Source: Crambe crambe
Lineage: Eukaryota; Porifera; Demospongiae; Poecilosclerida; Crambeidae
NCBI GenBank assembly: GCA_963924555.1
Contig: OZ004595.1
Span: forward strand, 6,194,599 to 6,258,598
Length of the DNA: 64,000 bases
Direction: 5' to 3'
Shown here: in pieces, positions 23,600 through 55,247 of the stretch
Layout of the letters: the number at the start of each line of letters is the position of its first letter
Numbering within the stretch: position 1 is the first letter of the stretch
Position numbers and translations under genes: made by a program
The notes under the pieces: generated by a model
Told to the model about the DNA's origin: nothing
What the model saw: only the letters and a program-made list of their open reading frames with translations
Database searches by the model: none

Positions 23600-23748
23600 C
23601 TCGGAGAATCTCCTGTAGATTACTCGGTCAGAAGAACTTGATGCTGCGTTTACATAAATTTCAGGGGTTCGGGTAGGAAAATAATAAACTATTCCCACGT
23701 GACATATTTGACCGTAAATTTTATTTTCGTATAAATCAAACGTAATGG
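23600..23748. promoter_or_regulatory. Receptor copy 1 promoter with orphaned PEX14 5' end
   Basis: Nearly the same sequence as the receptor copy 2/PEX14 divergent promoter (45467-45614): CACGTGAC at 23696, ATTTGACCGTAAATTTTATT and an ATG GAG at the former PEX14 start (23743-23748). Homology to PEX14 stops after GAG, so this promoter drives a gene on one side only. TGACGTA in the copy 2 promoter is TGACATA here. Confidence 0.7.
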
Positions 23749-23915
23749 AGCCCAGCTTCCCCAAAAAAGAAAAAGGCCTGGCTGGGTACTAGTCCACGAA
23801 CCAGCCTATTACCTAGCCTGTTTCTCTGCTGGCTTACCCAAGTATGAGGTTAACTCTTTCTATGCATGATGAGTAGGAGTTTGGTTGGTAAGTTGCAATT
23901 TTCCTTTCTGTGTAG

Positions 23916-23949
23916 GCTTAGAGGCAAACTTCTTGGGAAAAAGACTCGA
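23916..23949 (+). pseudogene. Relic of the last COPS7 exon
   Basis: Follows a copy of the end of COPS7 intron 6 (CCTTTCTGTGTAG). GCTTAGAGGC then AAACTTCTTGG.AAAAAGACT match COPS7 exon 7 (11842-11884) with a small internal deletion and the stop codon changed. There is no upstream gene to splice to it, so it is a dead by-product of the tandem duplication. Confidence 0.85.
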
Positions 23950-24363
23950 CTCAAAAAAAAAAAAAGAAAGAGAGAGAGAGAGAGAGAGAAAAAAAAAAAA
24001 CGAGTGAAACAATTAACTAGAAGTCCATCAGATCCGCAGCTAATTTTCAGGCTATGCATACGTGACATGAATTCATGAACTGCTTTTGTTCTTTGCTGAT
24101 CATGGGGAGCTGTTAGCCTTGTTCCCAGGCCCATTAAAAATAGGCCTGGGAATGAGGCTAGGGGAGCTGTAAGTGCAAAAAATAATTGGGCCTGGGTATG
24201 AGGGAGCTTGAATACAAGTGTGGTTGGTAAGATGCTTTCCTTTATATATCTAGCTCAGTAGGCCTAGAGCAATACTCCCCACAATTCATTATTTTATGGA
24301 AAGCAACAGTTTAAAATGTATAAAATGTTAAAAACTATTTACTGATATCAAAGGTTTGGATTA

Positions 24364-45466
<21,103 letters not shown>

Positions 45467-45608
45467 CTCGGAGAATCTCCTGTCGGTCAGAAGAACTTGA
45501 TGCTGCGTTTACATAAAAATTAATTAATAAGCTTATCAGTCGGAAATAAACTATATTCCCACGTGACGTATTTGACCGTAAATTTTATTTTCGTATAAAT
45601 CAAACGTA
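45467..45608. promoter_or_regulatory. Divergent promoter, receptor copy 2 / PEX14
   Basis: 142 bp between start codons. Contains CCCACGTGACGTA at 45558-45570, an E-box overlapping a CRE-like TGACGTA, and ATTTGACCGTAAATTTTATT. The receptor copy 1 promoter keeps the E-box but not the CRE. Factor binding is inference. Confidence 0.6.
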
Positions 45609-46787
45609 ATGGAGGAGAAGGAGGAGAACCCTGATAATAGCAATGGCGCAGGATCAGGCCAAGATAGAGGTACAGTTTCTTCCCACCAGCCTATGAGATC
45701 AAATTTAGTGGACCTGGCAGTAAAATTTTTAAACAATCCTCGGGTTATTGAGAAACCTGCTGAAGAGAAGAAATCTTTCTTGAGGAAGAAAGGTTGGAAG
45801 CACTCAACATCAGTATGGGACTGATGGATTATATATTCCCTTTTTCCCCTCAGGTTTAACAGATGCCGAGATTGAGAGGGCAGTGAACATAGCAGCTCAA
45901 CAAGCACGAGCAGCTTCAGGCTCCATCACAGGACCAGTACCCAGTGGCAATGCTCCTCCCCCTCCTCCTCGACCTTTGACCCCCCTGCAGCAGGCACCAC
46001 GGTCACGGAGTTGGAGTGAGTATGCTGTTATGGCAGCAGTCCTAGGAGGAGTGGGCTATGCTGTCATTCATTTGATCAAAGTAAGTCATCAGGATAAGTG
46101 GTGTAGGAATCCATCCATTGCTAATCTTTTCGTATGCAGAACTATCTGGTTCCATGGTTTACAACTCCAAGCGCCCAGGAACAAAAGCTAGAAGAGATCT
46201 GTGCTTCCGTGAATCAGCTGCAGAGCACTATGAGTGAGACCATCACAAGTTTGAGTGACTCGACAAGATCAATTCAGGTGAGATGACTAAAGAGAGAGGG
46301 GGTGGGGCTGGGCATGTGTCCTCTTCATGTACCACACCATACAGGCTTGTCAAAAGTGTTTCTGCTTTAGGCCTTGTTGTCAGAGCAACAGCAACATGTG
46401 CAGCTGCTGACCTCACAAGTGACTGGACTACAGAGCACTTTGAGTCAACACACACAGAGCCAGCCCCTCAAACAACTCAAAGAAGAACTTGGCTCGCTAA
46501 AGGGAATTTTGCTGAGTCGGCACCAGTTTCCTGCCACGCCCAACAGAGGGGGTGTGGCTAATGGAATCCCTAATTGGCAGAGAGCTGCAAATCCCCTGGA
46601 AGCAAGTAGCACCCCTTCCAAGAAGTTGATAAAACGAGATGGTCCAGAAGGAGATGCAAAAGTGAATGAGACCGCAACCCATTCTGAAGAGAATCAGAAT
46701 GAAATAGGAGAGAATGAGAATGAACAGAATGGGAATGTGACTGTTAATGGAGATGAACATTCACAGAATGAACTAGAAACCTCATAG
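45609..46787 (+). CDS. PEX14: Peroxin-14, peroxisomal docking protein
   Basis: Membrane docking factor for PEX5 at the peroxisome. Exons 45609-45792, 45854-46080, 46140-46277 and 46371-46787 give 321 aa (human 377). The conserved N-terminal PEX5-binding domain is present (LVDLAVKFLNNPRV, FLRKKGLTDAEIERAV), followed by a Pro-rich stretch, a single membrane span (YAVMAAVLGGVGYAVIHLI) and a coiled coil (LEEICASVNQLQSTMSE). The C-terminus is an acidic Asn/Glu-rich tail. Only 26 bp separate its stop from the antisense YEATS4 stop. Its promoter and first two codons are duplicated at 23.6-23.75 kb. Confidence 0.93.
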
Positions 46788-46813
46788 TGAATGTGAAATG
46801 TATTTTATCAAGA

Positions 46814-47808
46814 TTATCCATTATCTTCTTCAGCCTTTTCAATTTGCTCCTTTAGTTTCTGGATCAGTTCTTTGCTGTTCTTCAACCTCTCACTCAAGTC
46901 GTGAATCTCCAACTTAATTTTCCTGTGAGCACTGCCAATAGCAGCCAGGCCTTTCTCTTCCATGTCTTTATCTATGAAAGCAGTTAGAATAATTATAGTC
47001 ACTTCTCCGAGAAAAAATTAGCAAGCGTGACTTTCTGCATGTGGTTCAACTTACAGTCCATTCCTGGTTCATGCCTGATGGCAGGTACCATTGGTTTGGG
47101 ATTGGTGAGGAGTTGATACATAGTGTTGGTGGGGTCAGTGAAGACAATCTCGTCGTAGTTCTCAGAGACCACATTCTTCTTCCCGGACACCACAGCAGGG
47201 TCGTTTTGGTGGTCAAACAGCTTCAGCAAGTGATAGATGGTGAGCTAAGAAAGACAGGAATGTATAAACATTATTGTCAATGACTTACACAGTTACTACC
47301 AAACTAACAGGTTTTTCTGCTGAATCTGCAAAAAATATCTTTGTGACCACTTCAAATTCACCCCAACCAGTTTCGTTGATCTCGTAAGGAGGTTTCGTGA
47401 GAACTGTCAGTGGAGAGGGAAGAAGTCAGTTTGATGATATCACGCAGTAAACTTTACCTCTAGTTGGGTTGGCATAGCTCTCATGAAGCTTGAACTGAAC
47501 CTTCCTGACATAAACAGACATATCCTGAGAGAATAGGGGCAAATCATGTGACTTGACAGCACATACATACAAATGCAGGTTACCTCGTTTTTAAATGGCC
47601 TGAGGTAACATGTCCAGGAGTGGGTGTGGCCATCTTCCTCTCTCTTCTTCCCAAAGTATCGAGCAACATTTCCATATACAATGGGCTTGGTCAGGACAAC
47701 CCCCTTCAAGAGGAAGCAACAACGAGTAAGTATCATTCTGACCCCTCTTATCCACACCATTACCTTTCTTCTTGCATTTCCAGTTTCGTGTATCAAATTT
47801 TCTGCCAT
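46814..47808 (-). CDS. YEATS4: YEATS domain protein 4 (GAS41)
   Basis: Histone acyl-lysine reader found in the SRCAP and TIP60 chromatin complexes. Minus-strand exons 47808-47764, 47703-47584, 47524-47458, 47403-47309, 47244-47055 and 46971-46814 give 224 aa (human 227). The YEATS domain is almost textbook: [20 protein letters not shown], then [37 protein letters not shown] and [15 protein letters not shown] and GWGEF carry aromatic-cage residues. The last exon is a coiled coil ([20 protein letters not shown]). The start is the first ATG in frame and lies 128 bp from the SRPRB start. Confidence 0.95.
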
Positions 47809-47936
47809 TCACAGCTACTAAAATTCCCGCTATCATCGATGAAACCAGTAAGTAAGGGGTTAATTCAAAAAACACGTGGAGTGTTATTTTTGTGGTTTCT
47901 AATTTCTATAGCCCATCCTGATCAGGTCAAGGAAAC
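47809..47936. promoter_or_regulatory. Divergent promoter, YEATS4 / SRPRB
   Basis: 128 bp between opposite start codons. Contains CACGTGGA (about 47873), so an E-box occurs here as in the PEX14 promoter. Role inferred from position. Confidence 0.5.
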
Positions 47937-49009
47937 ATGGATGCTATAAGAGACGGAGTGAAGGCCTTCAATCACTTACTACCACCTGTTTTGGCAGGAT
48001 ATGGGACTGAAATTCTGGCAGGTTTACTGATACTTACCTCATTGGTAGTGATAAGTGAGTATGGTGTCTAGCTATTGAGCTAGCTAATGTTCTGTATAGT
48101 CTTAGGTTGGTGCTGTATGAGGAAAAGAGTTAAAGGAAGGACAGTCTGTCTTTTAGGTTTGATGAACTCTGGAAAGACTCTGCTCTTTTTACAGGTGAGA
48201 TGCCGAAGCATTAATAAAGAGTGATTATTCTAAATAATGCCTCCCTATTGTTAGTTGAAGTATGGCATCTATGGTCCCACCCAGAGCTCCATTATAGAGA
48301 ACACACTCCACTACGAACCTCGAGATGTGAAGGTATGTGATATTGTACTACTGTGGCCATTCATTTGGTGTGCTCTATTTAGAATTCCAGACCAATAACG
48401 TTGGTGGACATTCCAGGAAGTGAAAGAGTAAGAGAAAGAATCTTTAACAAATATAAGGAAAAGTTGAGGTAAGGGTGTGAAGTGTGTGACCCCAAAGTCA
48501 TTTTATGTTTTGGTTTTTGTGTCCAGAGGTGTGGTTTTGCTGATTGACAGTCTCAACTTTCCAGATGAAGCTCATGATATAGCAGAGTTATTGTATGACC
48601 TGCTGTCAGATCCAACCTATCACAGAACCAAGGCACCATTCCTTGTCGCCTGCAACAAACAAGACATGGCCCTAGCAACCCCCAAAGATAAAATCATGAC
48701 CACCCTCGAGAAGGAAATGTTTGTAAAGGAAATTTCACATTCATTTATTCAATTCTTCTTCCTTTAATTAGAACACAGCTGCAAGTGAGTCGAAAGGCCA
48801 AACCATCCACTTTAGACGGAGGCCCCAAGGCACAAAGACCTGTAGAGTTTGTCAAGAAAGGAAAAGATTTCCACTTCACAGATTTGCCGTCTTGGACAGG
48901 TGTCCAATTTGTGGGGTGCAGTGCCCGAGGGAAGTGGACGGAAGGAGATGGGAAAGGAATGGCCAAGATCAGTGAGATACGCGATTGGATTGATGGACTC
49001 TGCTACTAG
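47937..49009 (+). CDS. SRPRB: Signal recognition particle receptor subunit beta
   Basis: ER membrane GTPase that anchors SRP receptor alpha. Exons 47937-48054, 48100-48194, 48255-48332, 48383-48468, 48527-48718 and 48772-49009 give 268 aa (human 271). An N-terminal membrane span (EILAGLLILTSLVVI) is followed by the G motifs: P-loop GLMNSGKT, DIPGSER (G3), NKQD (G4) and CSARG (G5). Exon 5 to 6 joining uses an unusual donor (AAAT|GTTTGT at 48719); it is chosen because it restores LEKEITQLQVSR, matching the family (LEKELNTLRVTR). Divergent from YEATS4, convergent with the ClC gene. Confidence 0.92.
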
Positions 49010-49530
49010 CAAGCAGATGAAAACAAATTGAAGAATGATCAAAAATCAACGTCCTCTTGAACATACATTAGTAGTCAACATAAAAGTCAGGAATTAAAAA
49101 AAAAAAAAATCAGTCTGCACAAGTACTGCATGATTTATTTTGCTAACATCTAAACAAAAAACAGGAGAGAAAAAAAACTGGTCAATTAAATTTTGAAGGT
49201 AAAAAAAAATTTTTTTTCTATTATTTTGTAGTAGAAACAATATTGGAGATCAATGTATTTAGCAGAGGAGAAAAGAAAGTTGCAGATTCAATGGTGCATG
49301 TGCATGCTTGGTGGCGTGGTTTAGGTGTACCTATGTAGGAGAGAAACAAGACAATTCCACTGACCAATTTGTGACCCTATATGGTGGAACCTCCGAGACA
49401 AACCTCTAGAAGTACCAATACTTATACAAAACAAAGAGGACAACCTCTCTATGAAGGATAATGAGTGTCCCATTACTTGGAGGTCACTGTAGTACAATGA
49501 TATGTTACTGTATGTACCTGTACATAAAAG
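49010..49530. other. Tail-to-tail spacer, SRPRB / ClC gene
   Basis: 521 bp with A- and T-rich runs (49097-49110, 49201-49220). No gene or RNA seen; it should hold both 3' UTRs. Confidence 0.5.
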
Positions 49531-50022
49531 TTACTGGATGGACAAGTTTGGTGGTGGAATGTTGAGATTGATGGCATCATCATCATCTGGAGGCTGGAGA
49601 TCAAAGATGGGTCTTTCCTGTTCCAACACTTCCTGCTCTTGAGGCTTTTTCTTCCCATGGACAGCATCAGATAACTAATAGGAGAGAGGGGATGAAAGGG
49701 GCTGGATGAGTCTGAGGGGGACGTGACGACTTACAGCTGTCAGTGTGACCACACCCACTAATCTTCCAATGCTTGTGACATAGGCGTGGGATAGTGCGAG
49801 AATTGAGAACAAGCTGTGTACCTGATACAATGGACAAAGAGGGAGAGATCAAAAAAAAAAAGCCAATCATACATACTTTGTAAAGGGAAGTCCTTTCGAC
49901 TAGCTGGAATGGTGCAGGGTCAATGTGTATCTTCTTGAAGTCAATGTTTTGTGCTAGGAGCTGGTCTCTCAGCTGCTGTATCTCTTCAGGCTGCTCTGTC
50001 GAATCATCCAAAATATCTATGT

Positions 50023-50054
<32 letters not shown>

Positions 50055-53000
50055 GTGAGGAGATAGCTTGATTATGAGATCACCAATAGCAACTCACAGT
50101 GTCCACTTCATCCTGCCCACCAAACAACTTTGCCAGTGAGTGTGGAACTGAAAGATATAAAACATTAATTTTTCAAAGAAGTTAAAAAAAAAAAGAAAAA
50201 GCACAAAGGTTTCTTCGGGGATCGAACCCAAGACCTTCTGTGTGTAAAGCAGATGTGATAACCACCAGAAACCAACACACCAAAAGTGAAGCAAAAGAAA
50301 CTTACCACTGGACAGTTTTTGAGAGAAACTAGTGGATTCCGGGAGTGGGGAAGGAGATCTGGGGGAGGACATTGAGGTTTGCTGCAAGGAAGACGAGGCA
50401 AACAGATAAGGATCAGAATTTCACTTCTATAACTTACAATTTCCAAGTGGTCATCGTCTTCGTCTTCAGTGCCCCTGTGGTAGATCACCTGATCTCTCTG
50501 GTCCCTGATCTGCTGGGCATGGTCATACACACCCTTCACGTGTTCATCGAGCAGGATTTTCAGGGTTGCCCGTGACACAGAGCCAATCAAAATACGAGAT
50601 TCTGGAAAAGTGACGAGAACTAACTTAATGCAGACAAAGATTTTATCAATACTTCCACCTCCAATAAAGGACTCTCCAAAGTGGACACACCTCTTTTATA
50701 ACCAGGACAAAAGGCCCATGTGTCTCCATTATATTGGAGGTTCCACTGAAATGATAACATCAACCAAAGGGTCATGTGATCTGAACTAGAGTACCGATAA
50801 CAGAGAGTAAGTGGTCCTGTGATCTCACCTGGAGCATCGACCAATGGATAAGATTCGTGACTCGTGGTCTGCAAGAGATCGTTGAGCTCCCGATAAGTGG
50901 ACTGGTAGGAGAGGTAGTCCAAACGAGTCTCCATAATGTCAGAGGCATAAAGGTTGTAAAACCTGTTCAATTATTGCATCACTTAAATCCACAGGAGTAA
51001 ATCTTAGCTCAATTGCCCTAGAAATCTCACTCTTCACTCTTCCATAATATATCATACCACTTGAATTTAGCTCGATTGGCCAAAATATAGATAAGATTCT
51101 GAAATGCTACAGGACTTGTATGCACCATTCACTGACTTGTTTGGTTTGAGGTCTGGCAAGTATGAGAGTCCCTTGAGGAGTATGATGCTGTCATACACTG
51201 AAGGCTGCAGCACACTGGCTATCCCGTTAGCCACCAATACTGCGATCTGCACGGAGAGATAGGTAAAGGGTATCCACTAACATTTGGCGCGGTTAGGTAA
51301 AGGGTCGTCACCACCATCACTCAACTAGGTAAAGGGTCTCCATCATCATCACTATACATACCATCACAGGGAGAATGTGCGTGATTTGACCAGTGAGCTC
51401 AAAGACGATGACAGAGGTGGAGATTGTGTGAGTGGTAGCACCTGCCAGAGCTGCTGCCCCCACCACGGCATAGCCCCCAGGGGATATTGGAATCCCAGCA
51501 ATCCCACCAGGGAACCAAAGTGCCATCAGCTCACCAATCAGACGACCAAATGCTGCACCTGCAAAATATGAAGTCAAATTCAGCTCCATGGGAAAGTCCA
51601 TTATAACTGAATCTCCGAATAATGGACACACTTGGGACCCATCCTTTTGTCCTTTGTAGAGAGGTGGTCCTCTTTTGGAGGTTATTTTGTATAGGGTGTA
51701 TATACAAAGGTACTTTTAGATTGTCCTTTGTTGAGAGGTTTGTCCTCTTTCAGAGTGTCCTTTTATCACTGTTTTGGATTGGCTCAAACTAGAGACATGC
51801 AAATTATGCTTTTTTTCTTCCCTATTATGCTATGCTCCAATGCCAGAATCCCTGCCCTATTATGCTCAACAAACATGCCTATTATGCTTTAAAAATTGGT
51901 AAGAAAATTAATAAGTGATGGTTTATTGTAGCATATCTCTTTTAGTCATCCATCATAATTTTATCAGCAGCAAGTTAGTTTGCTGGAACATTTAGTAAAG
52001 AAAACAGCAGCAGAAGACAGTTGTAATAACATGGCCGGAGGCACCACTACGGCTGGTACAGCCATGGCCGTACCACCATTCAGAGTGTGTGTGTGTATGT
52101 GTCTGTATGCAATTATAATAATATTGACTTATAAGTTAGTACATGGCATTGCCTGGATCATACCAGATTGAAATTGATATTGAACTTACTGGAGGGGATT
52201 CCCCAGACCCTCCAGATGGTAGCTATGGCTGTACCACTACAAATGAGGTGGCTCTGGCTCGTTTTTGTTTTTTGTTTTTTGTTACCACCACCAATTACAT
52301 AGGAGGCTACTCTAATTCAGCAGTTTATACAAAGGAACTCAAGAGTCGACATCAATACCTCCATATCTGCCAACCCCTGGAAGTAAAAATCCCCTATTAT
52401 GCCAGCATTGTACTGGCATTAAGGTTCAACCCATTATGCCCAAAACTATGCCAGCATAATTTGCATGTCCCTAGCTCAAACTTACCAACAACAAAGATAG
52501 GGAAGAATATGCCACTTGGAAGTGGCAGAGACACACATATGGCAGTGAACACAAACTAATAGAGCATACAAAAGGTAGCAATAATAATCATGACAATAAT
52601 ACCAGAATTAAACCACACCCACTTACTCGTACTATCATGAAGAGAATGAGTGAGACCCAGATGTTTGGCATGCCCCATTGACTGAGGATTCTGTAGTCCT
52701 CTGAATTGAGTGGCAGTTCCTCCACCAGTGAGGAGTTGGACAAGGACCACCACGTCCGGTTGTTAAAGAGCAGCTGAATCGCTTCACGCTGACTCAGCTC
52801 TCCTGCCATATATTGCCCCAAGCCGGGTCTAAAGGTCAGCGTGCTGAATAAGATTGCCACTAATGCTGGAAGAATGAATATACTGAAAAAGGGAAGAGGA
52901 GGTTGGGGGGGAACAGGAGAAGGGGAAGAGGGAACAGGAAAAGAAAAGAGGATTATCGTGAGCTATGAAGTGCAACTGAGATTTGCTCTTACTGATATTC

Positions 53001-55124
53001 TAGCCATTTGGTGTATTTTCTGTACTTCCTTCTCATCATGACGTACTTGCGATGATAGTAGACAAAGAAAGCACCAACAAAACCACACACAAGACTGCAC
53101 GTAAAGCATGAATTATGTATATTAGCCTGCCCTTTATCTGCTCAAAATCCCAACCATTGCTTTCTACTATCTCTACTATGACACTTGCTCTCACCCTATG
53201 AAGGCAAAGGCTACCAACTCCCGAAGGTCAAAGGGGAAATCGATACGAAATGAAGTCTTAAAGAGAGCTGTGATGGTTTCCTCTGCTTTGACCCAGACTG
53301 CTGCAAGACGGAAGAGGAATGCACCACAGACTGCTCCAAAGAATCCCCTCCAGTAGTTGCGCACAGCAAAATACGTGGCAGTTACTTCAATGCTGAACAA
53401 AACTCCTTGATAATACCATAGAGGAATTGAGGTAATTATAATTATAATAATAATAATAAGCAGGGGTCCCCCCTTTACCATCTCACCTCCAATAGGAGCA
53501 GCAAAATTACAAGAGACACCCACTGCACAAGCAGCTGCCAGCAGCTCATTACTGTGAGCTTCGTTCTATAAAATTGAAAATGTCTGCAAGCTTATCCCCA
53601 TGGCAAAAGTGAGTCACTTACAGCATACACTCTGTTTACTGTAGTTATGAGTTTGCTCATGAGGTGAGCAATGATACTAGAGAGATGGACAAATGGGCCC
53701 TGTAGCAAGTCACAAAATGGAAACACAATGATAGGGGACTGTTATTAACACTACTTGAATTCATTACCTCTTTCCCTATTGGTAACCCACTGCCAACTGC
53801 TGCTATCAACCCAACCTGCACATAAACACAACACCAATCAAAAAAGAGAAAGGCAGGATTCCCCTGTTGCCATGCTTTGGTGGTTTTTTTGGTTTGTTTT
53901 TTTTTTTTGTTTTTTTCCCCATTTGGGAAGATATTCTACTCCCTGGAGACTCACTGCTTTGGAGATGAAGGTCCTGAAAGTGAGGTAGCCAGACAGACTG
54001 ATCCCTCTCAAGATAGTCTTCATCTCAGGTATGCCAGAACCTGCAGCAATGTGAGGGAGGCTGATTTACATTAGCTACAAGGCTCATTTATAAGGTCACA
54101 ACCACACACATCTTGAACTTTGAACCCACAGTTCAGAAACTGATAACAGAGCACACACACACATGCACACATAGCTACTTCTCTCCCACTTTCAGAGAAT
54201 AGGTCATAAGTCATAAAACATGAAATCACAATGATGCCTTATTGTTATACAAGGCTCAACAAGATATGTGACAAGGCTCAACAAGACATGTGCAAGTATG
54301 TTCTGACTGACACAGAGGTAAACACTTACCTATAGCATGTATGGAGACTACTTGTGCAAAACCAACAGCAAAGAGAATGAAGATGACTGGATAAACGACC
54401 CAGAGTACATACTGAAGACCCACAGATTGTACCAGTGTGAAACAGAGCACCACATGGGCTGGAGATGCAATATAGAATCAATAAAAGAGGAACCAGTCCA
54501 TCTCTTCCCACCCATTCTTCTTCCCTTGCTCACTTACCAAGACGAATTTGCTTGATGAAGTAGTCAATGATGAAACTAAGAACAGCCATCAGAATTCCAA
54601 GGATCAAGATGAAGACCCAGTCAATAAAGTATGGCAAAACAGTAGTTGAAAATGACGTCCAGATACCTGCAATCAAGATATTCCACTTTGGTTGATATGG
54701 TAATGATATTCATTGGTGTATCTGAAAGGCTTAGCAATTACAGTAAATGGTAGGTTTTGAAAGTGAAGGATTCATGGCCACACAACCAAGTCAGCAGAGC
54801 CTATAATTAACTAACTTACGCCATGCTCTACTCTTCCTGCGTTTGGCTTCCTCTATGGTGAGAGGTTGCTGCTTTTGACGCTCTTTCCTGAAACTGGACT
54901 TGGAGGCAAACTCACGAGCAAAACGCTGTAGCTCTGAGTATTGGCCATACATCTATAGAACAGCAGGGGGGAGGGGTTGGTATCCATTTTAGCTAATTAA
55001 AGGTGCAACTTGCTAATTAGAGGCCCAGTCATGTAAGTAATGCAAGGCAAGTTTTTTTCAACAAAGAACTCACCAAAGACTTTTCATATTCTAGTTCTGT
55101 TACATCCTGAGAGGAACTGGCCAT
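49531..55124 (-). CDS. ClC-1/2-type voltage-gated chloride channel
   Basis: Plasma-membrane ClC family channel, closest in feel to ClC-2. Twenty-one exons: 55124-55074, 54952-54820, 54666-54538, 54458-54330, 54040-53955, 53815-53768, 53699-53622, 53565-53487, 53405-53195, 53094-52993, 52882-52627, 52555-52486, 51558-51362, 51246-51137, 50962-50829, 50601-50438, 50381-50306, 50147-50098, 50023-49877, 49821-49735, 49674-49531, totalling 826 aa. The selectivity-filter motifs are all there: [16 protein letters not shown] (split across an intron, with the gating Glu that marks channels and exchangers alike), then [19 protein letters not shown] and [18 protein letters not shown]. The C-terminal part has two CBS-like segments ([31 protein letters not shown]). 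A tRNA-like sequence and a hAT-type MITE sit in introns. Head-to-head with GOLIM4. Confidence 0.92.
50030..50053. repeat. (TG)n microsatellite
   Basis: About 12 TG units in a ClC intron. Confidence 0.9.
50208..50273 (-). tRNA. tRNA-Val(UAC)-like sequence, probably a pseudogene
   Basis: Minus strand. The 7-bp acceptor stem is perfect (GGTTTCT / AGAAACC), the T arm reads GGGTTCGATCCCC, and the loop TTTACAC gives anticodon UAC. TGGTTATCAC is the D-arm core of tRNA-Val, but about 7 nt of the D arm are missing and the anticodon stem has a C-A mismatch. A T-run follows about 15 nt downstream, a possible pol III terminator. It lies in the intron between ClC exons 50381-50306 and 50147-50098. Either a decayed gene or the head of a SINE. 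Confidence 0.6.
51790..52473. mobile_element. hAT-type MITE in ClC intron
   Basis: Ends 51790-51809 and 52454-52473 are inverted (TAGRGACATGCAAATTATGC, one mismatch), flanked by the 8-bp duplication GCTCAAAC (51782-51789, 52474-52481). TAGRG ends with an 8-bp target duplication are characteristic of hAT elements. 684 bp, repeated TATTATGC words near both ends, no transposase. The right end lies only about 10 bp from a splice donor. Confidence 0.9.
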
Positions 55125-55247
55125 CTTTTAAGCTTTATCGATGAAGCTTTAAAAATTTTGTTCTAAATTAACGAAATTGACTCAAACAAGCTGTGCACGA
55201 ATTAATGCCTACCTAATTCCTCCCCTCTCGTTACGTTGGTCGCTGCC
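55125..55247. promoter_or_regulatory. Divergent promoter, ClC gene / GOLIM4-like
   Basis: 123 bp between opposite start codons; the half nearer GOLIM4 has the more GC-rich CCTCCCCTCTCGTTACG. No further motif assigned. Confidence 0.5.

Noticed and set aside
23850-24134. Protein frame near the duplication junction
   Set aside because: It is antisense to the COPS7 exon relic and runs through AG/A-rich simple sequence.
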